Positions 1 to 9,784 of a stretch of DNA of 64,000 bases are shown here, piece after piece (positions within the stretch are counted from its first letter, which is position 1; each line of letters opens with the position of its first letter). Below the pieces are notes generated by a model that had not been told where the DNA came from, made no database searches, and was given only the letters and a program-made list of their open reading frames with translations. This DNA comes from Sulfurimicrobium sp031426915 (lineage in GTDB: Bacteria > Pseudomonadota > Gammaproteobacteria > Burkholderiales > Sulfuricellaceae). Position numbers and translations under genes: made by a program. Location of the stretch: NCBI GenBank assembly GCA_031426915.1, contig JASJPB010000018.1:1-64000 (forward strand), written 5' to 3'.

Positions 1-98
1 ACCCTTCGCCGCGCCTCGCGCCTTGCATCCATCCCGAATACGCGGCAACGTATGTTCAACTTATTCATTAACGAGCCCTAAGTAGTCGAGGATATGCT
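1..98. other. Leader region upstream of exonuclease III
   Basis: This stretch holds no supported gene. A GAGG sequence at about 88-91 lies seven bases before the TTG at 99 and is the likely ribosome binding site of the next gene. I see no convincing promoter or structured element. Confidence 0.5.
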
Positions 99-878
99 TT
101 GCGTATTATATCTGCAAATTTGAATGGGATTCGCTCCGCCTCCAACAAGGGTTTCCTGGATTGGATGGCGAGGCAGGACGCCGATGTGGTGTGCCTGCAG
201 GAACTCAAGGCCCAGGCGGCCGACATGCGCCCGGAAATGCTGGCACCCGAGGGCTACCACGGTTGTTTTCACTATGCTGAGAAAAAAGGCTACAGCGGCG
301 TCGGCATCTACTCGCGGCACAAGCCTGATGCGGTGATCGAAGGCCTGGGGATTGCTGATATCGACGCAGAAGGGCGCTACTTGCAGGCGGATTTCGGCAA
401 TCTGTCGGTGATCTCGCTCTACCTGCCCTCAGGCTCGAGTTCCGAGGAGCGCCAGCAGGTGAAATTCTATTTCCTCGAACGTTTTCTGCCCCACCTGCGT
501 GTACTCAAGGCCAGCGGGCGGGAAATCATCCTGTGCGGCGACTGGAATATCGCCCATAAGGAAATCGACCTCAAGAATTGGAAATCCAACCAGAAGAATT
601 CTGGTTTCCTGCCCGAAGAACGCGCCTGGCTCAGTCACGTTTTCGATCAGGTGGGCTGGATGGATGTGTACCGTTGCCTGCATCCAGATGGCACCAGCGA
701 AGCCTATACCTGGTGGTCCAACCGCGGTCAGGCCTGGGCCAAGAATGTGGGGTGGCGCATCGACTATCAGATCGCTACGCCGGGCATGGCTGGAAAAGCG
801 ATGCGGGCGGCTGTCTACAAGGAACAGCGCTTTAGCGATCACGCTCCATTGACGATCGATTACGACTGGACGCTGTGA
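99..878 (+). CDS. xth: Exodeoxyribonuclease III (AP endonuclease, XthA/ExoA family)
   Basis: This 259-residue Mg-dependent endonuclease/exonuclease/phosphatase-fold enzyme cleaves DNA at abasic sites and degrades 3' ends in base-excision repair. The N-terminal SANLNGIRSA motif, the LQEL metal-binding glutamate near residue 35, the CGDWNIAHKEIDLKNW block and the C-terminal FSDHAPLTIDYDW block are all present, and the length is typical of the family. The start is TTG: the nearby ATG at 94 is in another frame, and only this frame gives the conserved N-terminus. The 3' end overlaps the end of the convergent permease gene by 19 bases. Identity is firm; the exact paralogue (xthA or exoA) is not resolved. 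Confidence 0.95.
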   Translation: MRIISANLNGIRSASNKGFLDWMARQDADVVCLQELKAQAADMRPEMLAPEGYHGCFHYAEKKGYSGVGIYSRHKPDAVIEGLGIADIDAEGRYLQADFGNLSVISLYLPSGSSSEERQQVKFYFLERFLPHLRVLKASGREIILCGDWNIAHKEIDLKNWKSNQKNSGFLPEERAWLSHVFDQVGWMDVYRCLHPDGTSEAYTWWSNRGQAWAKNVGWRIDYQIATPGMAGKAMRAAVYKEQRFSDHAPLTIDYDWTL

Positions 879-2098
879 CCCTCTTCCCGCCACGGCGCGA
901 CCTTGAGCAGCAATAACATTCCCGGCAGCGCCAGCATGGTGCAGAGCAGGAAGAAGTTGACCCAGCCCAGTTGCTCCACCAGATAGCCGGTGGCGGAGTT
1001 GAACAAGGTGCGCGGTACCGCCGACAGGCTGGTGAACAGCGCGAACTGGGTGGCGGTATAGAGCGGGTGGGTGGCGCGGGCGATGAAGGCGACGAAGGCT
1101 GTGGTACCCAGTCCCACGCCCAGCGCCTCGAAGCCGATTACGCCTGCCAGCAGCGCCAAATCATGGCCGTTGTTTGCCAGCAGCGCGAAACCCAGGATCG
1201 ATACCGCCTGCACCACCCCGAACAGCCATAAGGCCTTGTTGATTCCCAGCCGGATCATCCACACCCCGCCCAGCAGACCGCCGATGATGGCGGGCCAGAG
1301 TCCCGCGTGCTTGGCGACCAAGCCGATTTCCGTCTTGCTGAAACCCATGTCGAGGTAGAACGGCGTTGCCAGCGCTGTCGCCATGCTGTCGCCGAGTTTA
1401 TAAAAGAAAATGAAGGACAGGATCAGCAAAGCCTGCTGCCAGCCAGAACGGGTGATGAACTCGTGGAAGGGCTCGACCACCGCTTCCCTGAGGGTGCGCG
1501 GCGCGGTCTTGACCCGTTGCGGCTCGGCCACCATCAGGGTCATGGCGATGCCGGGCAGCATGAACAGGGCGGTGATCAGGAACACGCTGCTCCAGGGCAG
1601 GTGGTCGGCCAGGATCAGGGACAGCGAGCCGGGCACCAGCCCGGCGATGCGGTAGGCGTTGACGTGGATGGCGTTGCCCAGTCCCAGTTCGACATCGAAC
1701 AGGATTTCGCGCCGGAAGGCGTCCAGCACGATGTCCTGGGAGGCGGAAAAGAAAGCCACTGCGGCGGCGAGGTAGGCGATAGTCCAGAGGTCCAGCTTGG
1801 GCTGGAACCAGCCGAAGATGGGCAGGGAAAGCAGCAGCGCCAGCTGGGTCAGCAAAATCCAGCCGCGCCGCCGCCCCAGCAGCGGCCAGGCAAAGCGGTC
1901 CATCAGTGGCGACCAGATGAATTTCCAGGTGAAGGGCAACTGGATCAGTGCGAACAGGCCAATGGCCTTGAGATCAACCTGTTCCGAGCGCAGCCAGGCC
2001 GGCAGCAGACTGATAAGAATGTAGAGCGGCAGGCCGGAGCTGAAACCGGTGAAGATGCAGATCAGCATGCGCCGGTTGAGGATGGCTTCGCGAAACAT
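860..2098 (-). CDS. ampG: AmpG-like MFS muropeptide permease
   Basis: This 412-residue polytopic membrane protein belongs to the major facilitator superfamily, peptide/acetyl-CoA transporter branch. AmpG imports GlcNAc-anhydroMurNAc peptides for peptidoglycan recycling. Seen in the sequence: MFREAILNRRML at the start, FTGFSSGLPLYI in the first membrane helix, TWKFIWSPLMDR after the second, the GRRRGW loop and the SASQDIVLDAFRREIL helix, followed by further helices for about twelve in all. The frame is open up to 2167, but the conserved N-terminus begins at the ATG at 2098, and starting there avoids overlap with the divergent gene. No beta-lactamase gene is nearby, so a housekeeping recycling role is inferred. 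Confidence 0.85.
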   Translation of the reverse strand: MFREAILNRRMLICIFTGFSSGLPLYILISLLPAWLRSEQVDLKAIGLFALIQLPFTWKFIWSPLMDRFAWPLLGRRRGWILLTQLALLLSLPIFGWFQPKLDLWTIAYLAAAVAFFSASQDIVLDAFRREILFDVELGLGNAIHVNAYRIAGLVPGSLSLILADHLPWSSVFLITALFMLPGIAMTLMVAEPQRVKTAPRTLREAVVEPFHEFITRSGWQQALLILSFIFFYKLGDSMATALATPFYLDMGFSKTEIGLVAKHAGLWPAIIGGLLGGVWMIRLGINKALWLFGVVQAVSILGFALLANNGHDLALLAGVIGFEALGVGLGTTAFVAFIARATHPLYTATQFALFTSLSAVPRTLFNSATGYLVEQLGWVNFFLLCTMLALPGMLLLLKVAPWREEGHSVQS

Positions 2099-2165
2099 GA
2101 ATGGCAAGGCTGATGAAGGAAGCCGTACCTTACCCGAAATGCCGCCCTGTGTCACAATGCCCGCC

Positions 2166-2831
2166 ATGTTGGATCAAGGCCTATTCGCGGTATTCCTGGT
2201 TGGATTGTTGGGCGGCACGCATTGCGTCGGCATGTGCGGCGGCATCGTGGCCGCGATCTCCTTGCAACTGCCTGGCCAGGGCACCCGCTTCAGTTATCAC
2301 TTCGCCTACAACGCCGGGCGCATTTTGAGTTATGCGCTTGCCGGCGCCGTTGCCGGGGCGCTAGGCGCCACCACGCTGCTGCTGCAGGATTTGTGGCCGG
2401 TGCAACTGGTGCTGTATGGGGTGGCGAACGTGATGCTGGTCGCGCTCGGACTTTATCTCGCCGGGTTGTGGCAGGCGGTGACGCAAATCGAGCGGCTGGG
2501 CGGACTACTGTGGCAGCGGCTGCAACCGTTTTCAAAACATCTGCTGCCGGTGAAGAATCCGGCCCAGGCTTTTGCACTGGGTGCCCTGTGGGGCTGGTTG
2601 CCGTGCGGGCTGGTGTACAGCGTGCTGATTTCCGCCTTGGCGAGTGGCAGTGCGTTTGCCGGAGCCACGACCATGCTGGCGTTCGGACTTGGTACTTTGC
2701 CCAACCTGATTGCCATGGGTTTGTTTGCGCAGCAACTGCAAACCTTCACCAGAAACCTCTGGGTGCGTCGGGCCGCAGGCTTGCTGGTGGCGGGGTTCGG
2801 CGCCTGGGGTTTGGTGCGCTTGCTGGCTTAG
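2166..2831 (+). CDS. Sulfite exporter TauE/SafE family (UreH/DsbD-like) membrane protein
   Basis: This 221-residue protein has about six membrane helices. It carries the paired cysteine motifs GGTHCVGMCGG near the N-terminus and WGWLPCGLVYS in the middle, which define the small UreH/DsbD-like branch annotated as TauE/SafE. Members often sit near cytochrome oxidase assembly genes and are thought to handle metals or reductant, but the substrate is unknown here. The frame is open further upstream to 2049. ATG 2166 or 2157 fits the family N-terminus, which begins just before the first helix. It is divergent from the permease gene and overlaps the convergent metW end by four bases. Confidence 0.8.
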   Translation: MLDQGLFAVFLVGLLGGTHCVGMCGGIVAAISLQLPGQGTRFSYHFAYNAGRILSYALAGAVAGALGATTLLLQDLWPVQLVLYGVANVMLVALGLYLAGLWQAVTQIERLGGLLWQRLQPFSKHLLPVKNPAQAFALGALWGWLPCGLVYSVLISALASGSAFAGATTMLAFGLGTLPNLIAMGLFAQQLQTFTRNLWVRRAAGLLVAGFGAWGLVRLLA

Positions 2832-3423
2832 CCGCGCTCGATCCGGTAAGCCGCGACACTGCCCCTGATATTGGGCAGCCATCCGATTTCCCGATTTCCA
2901 TCCATCACCACCCGTTCCAGAATGCGGATGCCGTGTTTGGCGCACAGGGCCTCGAAATCCTTGAGCGTGCAGAGATGGATGTTGGGCGTGTCGTGCCACT
3001 GGTAAGGCAGGTTGGAGGATACCGGCATGATGCCCTGCAATACCTGTACCCGGTGGCGCCAGTAGCCGAAATTGGGGAAGGCGACGATGACCTGCTTGCC
3101 CACGCGCAACATTTCGGAGATCACCTGCTCGATATGGCGCATGGCTTGCAGGGTTTGCGACAGGATGACGAAGTCGAAGGAGTCCGCCTCGAAGCCGGAC
3201 AGCCCGGCATCAAGGTCGTTCTGGATCACGTTGAGGCCTTTTTTCACGCAGGTGAGGATGTTGGCGTCGGCGATTTCCACCCCGTAACCGTGGGCTTGAC
3301 GCGAATCCTTGAGATATTTCAGCAGGGTTCCGTCACCGCAGCCCAGGTCGAGCACGCGCGAGCCCGGTTTGACCCAGGCGGCGATGGTTTCGAAGTCGTG
3401 TCGCACGCTGGCGGAATCCATGT

Positions 3424-3427
<4 letters not shown>
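2828..3427 (-). CDS. metW: Methionine biosynthesis protein MetW (SAM methyltransferase fold)
   Basis: This 199-residue class I methyltransferase-like protein has the SAM-binding motif VLDLGCGDGTLLKYL at about residues 25-39 and the MetW-specific LSQTLQAMRH stretch. MetW partners MetX in the acylation of homoserine in proteobacterial methionine synthesis. Its own methyltransferase activity is not established. It starts with ATGA overlapping the metX stop (3424-3427), so the pair is translationally coupled, as is usual for metXW. Confidence 0.93.
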
Positions 3428-4569
<1,142 letters not shown>

Positions 4570-4596
4570 GATCCGGTCGATTATCGCGATTTCGGC

Positions 4597-6324
4597 TCAG
4601 GCATTCAAGCGCGCCAGATGAGCGTGCATTCTTTCCGGTTCTTCGGTCTTGAGCATGCGGTTCACCAGCGAGGGCAATTCCGGCAGGTTGGTGCGCAGGA
4701 TTTGTTGCTTCACCTTGAGCAGGTGCGCCGGGTGCATCGAGAACTGGCGTAGCCCCAATCCCAGCAAAAGGCGGGTCAGTTTGACGTCGCCCGCCATCTC
4801 GCCGCACACCGACACCGGGATGCCGGCTTTGTCCGCGCACTTGATGGTGTAGGAAATGAGCTGCAGCACCGAAGGATGCAGTGGATCATAGAGATGCGCC
4901 ACGCTGTCGTCGGTACGGTCGATGGCCAGGGTGTACTGGATCAGGTCGTTGGTGCCGATGGAAAGAAAATCCAGGTGCTTGGCGAAAATGTGTGCTGCCA
5001 GCGCTGCGGCGGGAATCTCGATCATGCCACCGATGGGGATGTTGGCATCGTAGGGAATGTTTTCCTCGTCCAGGCTCTGCTTGGCATGTGCGAGCAGGTG
5101 GCATGTCTGGTTGAGCTCGGTCAAGGTCGAGAGCATGGGGATCAGGAGCTTGATCCTGCCGTAATGGGAGGCGCGCAGAATGGCCCTGAGCTGGGTATGG
5201 AACAGTTGCGGCTCGGACAGGCACAGGCGGATGGCGCGCAGGCCCAGTGCCGGGTTGGCGCTGATGTTGTCGGCGCCGAACAGTTGCTTGTCCGCGCCCA
5301 GATCCAGGGTGCGGATGGTGACCGGGAAGCCGTGCATTTCCTCCGCTACCCGGCGGTAGGCCAGATATTGCTCCTCCTCGCCCGGCAGGTCGCGCCGGTT
5401 GAGGAACAGGAATTCGCTGCGGAACAGCCCGATGCCGGTGGCGCCGTTGGCTTTCACGTCGGCGATGTCGTCTGGTAGTTCGATGTTGGCGTGCAGTTCC
5501 ACTTCCGTGCCGTCCAGCGTGGTGGCGCGGGTGGTCTTGAGCCGTTTCAGCTTCTGTTTTTCCAGCTCCCACTGGCTCTGGCGCAGCTTGTACTCGGCCA
5601 GCACCGTCTTGTCCGGGTTGACGATGACGATGCCCTGGGTGCCATCCACGATCACCAGTTCGCGCTCGCGGATCAGGCTGCGCGCATGGTGCAGCGCCAC
5701 GATCGAGGGAATGTTGAGGCTACGGGCGAGAATCGCGGTGTGGGACGTGGTGCCGCCGACATCGGTGACAAAAGCCGCGAACTGGTGCTGTTTGAACAGC
5801 ATCATGTCGGCGGGGGAAAGGTCGTGGGCCACCAGGATGCTGGTCTGGTCCGGGCTGGCCGGTCCGGGAGTATGCAGGGTGGCGTGGCCGAGCAGGGATT
5901 TGAGCACCCGCTCTACCACTTGCACCACGTCAGCCTTGCGCTCCCTGAGGTAATCGTCCTCGATCTGGTCAAATTTGGCCAGCAGGCTGTCCATCTGCTG
6001 CTTCAGCGCCCATTCGGCGTTAATGCGCTGGGTCTGGATCAGTGCCTTGGGCTCGGTGGAAAGTGTCGGATCGCTCAGGATCAGGATGTGCAGGTCGAGG
6101 AAAGCGTCGAATTCCGCTGGAGCTTGGGCGGGAATGTTGCGGCGCAGCTCCTTGAGTTCCTGCAGGGTGTTCTGGATGGCAGTGTCGAAGCGGGCGATTT
6201 CATCGGGCAAGCGGGCCTTGAGAAGTCCGTACTGCGGCACGTCCAGCCCGACGTGCGAAATCAGGTGCGCATGTCCGATGGCGATGCCGCCCGAGACGGC
6301 GACGCCATGCATGGTAAAGCTCAT
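4597..6324 (-). CDS. ptsI: PTS enzyme I (phosphoenolpyruvate-protein phosphotransferase)
   Basis: This 575-residue soluble protein is the first phosphotransferase of the PTS and moves phosphate from PEP to HPr. The phospho-histidine domain shows GGTTSHTAILARSLNIPS with the acceptor histidine at residue 195. The TIM-barrel PEP domain has GLFRSEFLFLNR, RTLDLGADK and the SVCGEMAGD cysteine signature. It ends a minus-strand run EIIA-HPr-EI. No sugar-specific EIIB or EIIC gene is in the window, which suggests a regulatory PTS rather than sugar uptake (inference). Confidence 0.95.
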   Translation of the reverse strand: MSFTMHGVAVSGGIAIGHAHLISHVGLDVPQYGLLKARLPDEIARFDTAIQNTLQELKELRRNIPAQAPAEFDAFLDLHILILSDPTLSTEPKALIQTQRINAEWALKQQMDSLLAKFDQIEDDYLRERKADVVQVVERVLKSLLGHATLHTPGPASPDQTSILVAHDLSPADMMLFKQHQFAAFVTDVGGTTSHTAILARSLNIPSIVALHHARSLIRERELVIVDGTQGIVIVNPDKTVLAEYKLRQSQWELEKQKLKRLKTTRATTLDGTEVELHANIELPDDIADVKANGATGIGLFRSEFLFLNRRDLPGEEEQYLAYRRVAEEMHGFPVTIRTLDLGADKQLFGADNISANPALGLRAIRLCLSEPQLFHTQLRAILRASHYGRIKLLIPMLSTLTELNQTCHLLAHAKQSLDEENIPYDANIPIGGMIEIPAAALAAHIFAKHLDFLSIGTNDLIQYTLAIDRTDDSVAHLYDPLHPSVLQLISYTIKCADKAGIPVSVCGEMAGDVKLTRLLLGLGLRQFSMHPAHLLKVKQQILRTNLPELPSLVNRMLKTEEPERMHAHLARLNA

Positions 6325-6333
6325 GCAAGCCTC

Positions 6334-6368
6334 GGGTGAGGAGTAAGGTGCAAGGAGTGAGGAGTGAA
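6334..6368. repeat. Dispersed purine-rich repeat (GAGGAGT/GGAGTGAG units)
   Basis: The gap between HPr and enzyme I holds repeated GAGGAGT and GGAGTGAG units. Its reverse complement contains ACTCCTCACTCCTTGC, which recurs exactly inside the first codons of bioD (about 61937-61952), with a similar continuation after it. Two copies in 64 kb suggest a dispersed genomic repeat. No function is evident beyond possibly supplying purine-rich ribosome-binding sequence to ptsI. Confidence 0.5.
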
Positions 6369-6373
6369 AAGCC

Positions 6374-6643
6374 TCATTCGCCCTCTCCGAATTTGTCGTC
6401 GATCAGATCAACCAGCGCCTTCATCGCCTGTTCTTCATCCTCGCCCTCGGTTTCGATGCCGATCACGCTGCCCTTGGCCGCAGCCAGCATCATCACGCCC
6501 ATGATGCTCTTGGCGTTGATGCGCCTGCCGTTACGGCTGAGCCAGATCTGGCACTGGTGCTGGCCGGCGGTTTGCGTGAGTTTGGCCGAGGCGCGTGCAT
6601 GCAGCCCCAGCTTGTTGATGATTTCAATGTCCCGCTGCAACAT
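6374..6643 (-). CDS. ptsH: PTS phosphocarrier protein HPr
   Basis: This 89-residue HPr relays phosphate from enzyme I to EIIA. Starting at the ATG at 6643 puts the active histidine (LGLHARAS) at exactly residue 15 and the regulatory serine (AKSIMGVMML) at residue 46, matching family numbering. This start is therefore chosen over the longer open frame to 6685. The gene overlaps the upstream EIIA gene by 20 bases. Ser46 implies possible control by an HPr kinase, which is not in this window. Confidence 0.95.
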   Translation of the reverse strand: MLQRDIEIINKLGLHARASAKLTQTAGQHQCQIWLSRNGRRINAKSIMGVMMLAAAKGSVIGIETEGEDEEQAMKALVDLIDDKFGEGE

Positions 6644-7037
6644 GACAGGCTTCCGTGGTGGTGTGGATAATGCCGTCGTGGCCACCGGAGAGAGCTTTCT
6701 CTATCACGGTTGCCATGGGTTCGTCGCGATAAGTGAGTGCTCGCACCAGCATCGGCAGATTGACGCCGGCAATACCTTCTACCCGGCCGGGTTCGAGCAG
6801 GCGGCAGGTGATATTGGTGGGTGTGGCGCCGTAGATGTCGGACAGGATCAGCACGCCCTGGCCCTGGTCGAGCTGGCGCACCAGCTCCCTTGCCTGGGGC
6901 AGGATCGCTCCGGGATCGTCGTGGATGGTGACCCCCAGTTGCTGCAAGTGCAAGGGGCGGCTACCCATGACGTGGCTGGCACAATGAATCAGACTTTCGC
7001 CCAGCGCGCCGTGGGCGACGATAAGAATACCGATCAT
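6624..7037 (-). CDS. PTS EIIA component, mannose-family fold
   Basis: This 137-residue protein resembles the EIIA domain of mannose-type PTS permeases. The phosphoryl-accepting histidine is at residue 9 in LIVAHGALGESL, and LSDIYGATPTNI is the second family motif. It stands alone without EIIB/EIIC, as in many beta- and alphaproteobacteria where such an EIIA acts in a regulatory phosphorelay. It overlaps ptsH and lies downstream of apbE and gshB on the same strand, with about 100 bases between it and apbE. Confidence 0.9.
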   Translation of the reverse strand: MIGILIVAHGALGESLIHCASHVMGSRPLHLQQLGVTIHDDPGAILPQARELVRQLDQGQGVLILSDIYGATPTNITCRLLEPGRVEGIAGVNLPMLVRALTYRDEPMATVIEKALSGGHDGIIHTTTEACHVAAGH

Positions 7038-7139
7038 GTTTGGGAGCTTTCGGGGGAACTGGGACGCATGGTGGCGGCGATTTTACTCCGAAAAGCCTTT
7101 GCTACACAGAGGGATTTCGCTCGTGATGACTGTTGGATA

Positions 7140-8216
7140 TCAGGGCGTGTCGTGTGGTTTCAGTCCCGGTTCGAGAAAGGTGATGCGCTTTTTCATCGCG
7201 GGCGTCAGGTAAACCTCGCCCTTGTCGTCGATCAACATTGCCTGCTCTACCCCCATTCTCCGCGCGGCCTCGCGCCAGCCGCTTATACCGGCGATGAAAG
7301 CGGGCTTGGATGCGACATCGGATAACACGCCGGCATTGGCACTCCCGGGAATCAGCACCGTCACTGCCTGTACGCCTTGAGCCGGGTAGCCGCTACGGGG
7401 GTCGATAATGTGGCAGTAGCGCTTGCCATCGAGTTCGAAATAACGCTGGTAATCGCCAGAAGTGCCAACGGCTTCCCCGTCCTGCAACTCCAGCGTGGCA
7501 ATGGCTCCCGCCTTGCGCGGGTGGCGGATGCCCACTTGCCACGGACGCTTGCCGTGCTTGCCTAGGGCGATGATGTTGCCCCCGATGTTGATCAGTGCAT
7601 GTTTCACGCCTTGCGAGCGCAGATATTCCGCCGCCACATCCAGCGCGTAGCCCTTGGCGTAGCCGCCCAAATCCACTCGCACGGCGGGGTTCCTGCTGTG
7701 GAACTCGATGCCTTCGATCACGATGTCCGACATTTGCGGTCTGGCTTGCACCAGTTTCTCGATTGCGGCCGGATCGGGGCGCACCGGCTGGAATTCATCG
7801 TTCTGAAAGCCCCACAATCTGATCAGGTTGCCAATGGCGGGATTGAACAGGCCGCCCGACAATTCGGATAATCTGGTGGCGTCCTGCAAGAGCGGGATCA
7901 TGCCGGGCTGGATTGCCGCCTTGCCCGGGGCATTGGCGAAGATTTCGTTCATCCGGCTCAGGGTGCCGGGCTTCCAGGCATGAAGATATTCGTGCAGGCG
8001 GTCGAAATCAGCCAACACCTGCCCGGCCAACTGCCGGGCGCGGGCTTCTTCCTCACCGTACAGGGTGACTTCCACCAGCGTGCCGAAAACGTAGCTTTGC
8101 TGCTGGTAGATTGGTTCCTTGCCGCAGCTTGCGAGGGTAATGGTCAGGATGCAGGCCAGTAGCAGACGGGCAAGGGAAAAGCCAAACATCGGGGTCGTGG
8201 ATATCTCACGCCTCAT
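7140..8216 (-). CDS. apbE: FAD:protein FMN transferase (ApbE), lipoprotein
   Basis: This 358-residue enzyme attaches FMN covalently to threonine residues of target proteins such as Rnf/Nqr subunits, outside the cytoplasmic membrane. A hydrophobic segment ends in a lipobox, LASCGK, with cysteine 31. The conserved VDLGGYAKGYALD motif, NIGGNI, and the HIIDPRSGYP metal/FAD motif are present. The first ATG overlaps the gshB stop by four bases. A second ATG ten codons in (8189) would give a more usual signal peptide. No Rnf or Nqr genes lie in the window. Confidence 0.93.
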   Translation of the reverse strand: MRREISTTPMFGFSLARLLLACILTITLASCGKEPIYQQQSYVFGTLVEVTLYGEEEARARQLAGQVLADFDRLHEYLHAWKPGTLSRMNEIFANAPGKAAIQPGMIPLLQDATRLSELSGGLFNPAIGNLIRLWGFQNDEFQPVRPDPAAIEKLVQARPQMSDIVIEGIEFHSRNPAVRVDLGGYAKGYALDVAAEYLRSQGVKHALINIGGNIIALGKHGKRPWQVGIRHPRKAGAIATLELQDGEAVGTSGDYQRYFELDGKRYCHIIDPRSGYPAQGVQAVTVLIPGSANAGVLSDVASKPAFIAGISGWREAARRMGVEQAMLIDDKGEVYLTPAMKKRITFLEPGLKPHDTP

Positions 8217-9163
8217 GCCTCACTCCGGACTGTTTTTTCCAAGGCATCCACGAACATTCCCGCCACATTGAAGCCGGTCTGCCGGGTGATTTCCTGAAAT
8301 CCGGTGGGGCTGGTGACGTTAATTTCGGTGAGGTAATCGCCAATAACATCCAGCCCGACCAGGAAAAGTCCTTGCGCCTTGAGTCGCGGCCCCAGGGTGG
8401 CGACGATTTCCAGGTCGCGCGGCGATAACGGCTGGGCAACCCCCTTGCCGCCGGCGGCAAGATTGCCGCGCGTTTCGCCCTGTTTCGGGATGCGCGCCAG
8501 CGCATAGGGCACCGGCGCGCCGTCGATGAGCAGGATGCGCTTGTCGCCCTGGGCGATTTCAGGGATGTAGCGCTGCGCCATCACCGTTCTGCTCCCCAAT
8601 TGCGTCATGGTTTCGATGATCACGTTGAGGTTGGGGTCGTGGCGCTGGATGCGGAATATGCTGCTGCCTCCCATGGCATCCAGCGGCTTGAGAATGATGT
8701 CGCCGTGTTTTTCGATGAATGCCCGGATCAGGTCTTCCTGGCGCGTCACCAGGGTGGCCGGCATGAACTGCGGGAACTTTGCGGTGGATAGTTTTTCATT
8801 GAAATCCCGTACCGCTTCCGGCCGGTTGAGGATGCGCGCGCCTTGTGCTTCAGCCAGTTCAAGCAGGTAAGTGCTATAGATGTATTCCATGTCGAACGGC
8901 GGGTCCTTGCGCATCAGCGTGACGTCGAAATCCGTCAGTTCATGCCAGCCCGGTTGTTCCAGAGTGTACCAGCGCAGGTCATCGTCGAGCAGGTCGAGCT
9001 TGCGTGCCTGGGCCATGACCCGGCCCTGATCCAGGATCAGATCCTGCTGTTCCAGCACGTACAGGGCATGGCCACGGTCGTGGGCCTCGCGCATGATGGC
9101 ATAGGTGGAGTCCTTGTATTTCTTCAGGGACTCGAGAGGGTCGAGGATGATCGCAAGTTTCAA
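8213..9163 (-). CDS. gshB: Glutathione synthetase
   Basis: This 316-residue ATP-grasp ligase joins gamma-glutamylcysteine and glycine. Motifs include RKDPPFDMEYIYSTYLLE, ILKPLDAMGGSSIFRI and a C-terminal GLDVIGDYLTEINVTSPTG metal/ATP block. The length equals that of the E. coli enzyme. The start is TTG, the only in-frame start that gives the conserved KLAIILDPLES N-terminus. Glutathione supply fits the glutaredoxin, rhodanese and thioredoxin genes found near 29 kb, although they are not linked. It is coupled to apbE. Confidence 0.95.
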   Translation of the reverse strand: MKLAIILDPLESLKKYKDSTYAIMREAHDRGHALYVLEQQDLILDQGRVMAQARKLDLLDDDLRWYTLEQPGWHELTDFDVTLMRKDPPFDMEYIYSTYLLELAEAQGARILNRPEAVRDFNEKLSTAKFPQFMPATLVTRQEDLIRAFIEKHGDIILKPLDAMGGSSIFRIQRHDPNLNVIIETMTQLGSRTVMAQRYIPEIAQGDKRILLIDGAPVPYALARIPKQGETRGNLAAGGKGVAQPLSPRDLEIVATLGPRLKAQGLFLVGLDVIGDYLTEINVTSPTGFQEITRQTGFNVAGMFVDALEKTVRSEA

Positions 9164-9300
9164 TTTACATATCCAGCGGGGGTGTGTCGCGTCTGCCCAG
9201 GTTTGGCACGGTCAGTGTGAGAATATCCTGATATCTGGAAAATTCCCGTGCGGCGCAGATATCATAACTGTAAAAGTTTGTACCAAACAGGCGGGCATAA

Positions 9301-9326
9301 AAAAACCCCGGCGTACCGGGGTTTTT
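9301..9326. terminator. Rho-independent terminator of the cold-shock gene
   Basis: An 11-bp perfect stem (AAAAACCCCGG paired with CCGGGGTTTTT) closes on a four-base loop, with A and T tracts on both sides. It lies 15 bases beyond the stop of the minus-strand cold-shock gene. The symmetrical A/T tracts would let it work in either direction. Confidence 0.9.
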
Positions 9327-9340
9327 CGTTCGGCTAGTAC

Positions 9341-9544
9341 TTACGCCGGCTGGATGTTTGCTGCCTGCTTACCTTTAGGGCCTGCGACTACGTCGAAGCT
9401 TACCTTCTGGTTTTCTTGCAGCGACTTGAAACCGCCAGCCTGGATTGCCGAGAAGTGAGCGAACAAATCTTCGCTGCCGTCATCGGGGGTAATAAATCCA
9501 AAACCTTTGGCGTCGTTAAACCATTTCACAATACCTGTTGCCAT
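9341..9544 (-). CDS. Cold-shock domain protein (CspA family)
   Basis: This 67-residue single OB-fold protein binds single-stranded nucleic acid and acts as an RNA chaperone. RNP1 (KGFGFI) at residues 13-18 and RNP2 (DLFAHF) are intact. It is monocistronic with its own terminator. The 240 bases upstream contain no other gene and probably hold its promoter and a 5' leader. Which Csp paralogue it is cannot be told. Confidence 0.95.
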   Translation of the reverse strand: MATGIVKWFNDAKGFGFITPDDGSEDLFAHFSAIQAGGFKSLQENQKVSFDVVAGPKGKQAANIQPA

Positions 9545-9784
9545 TCTATTTTCCTAAATCAACTAAATTAACGTGGGCAAATGCCCGGATCTATCGAAAC
9601 AAGGGGAAAAAGGGCCAACGAAGGTACCGCAATTTTGTTCTTGAATTCCACAGACGGAGCAAGACTACCACCTATCAGGATAAGTTGATACCTTTCTTTT
9701 TTCCGCCCGGTTCTTTTGGCCTGCGTCCGGTGGTGTTTTGGTATCGAGGAGGCATAAGCAATCGATCCCTGGTGTGCCATAATA
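9545..9784. other. Divergent intergenic region, csp/yqgE
   Basis: These 240 bases separate the minus-strand cold-shock gene from the plus-strand yqgE gene. They should contain both promoters and the cold-shock mRNA leader. A GAGGAGG stretch lies about 30 bases before yqgE and is too far away to be its ribosome binding site. I see no strong inverted repeat. Confidence 0.4.
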
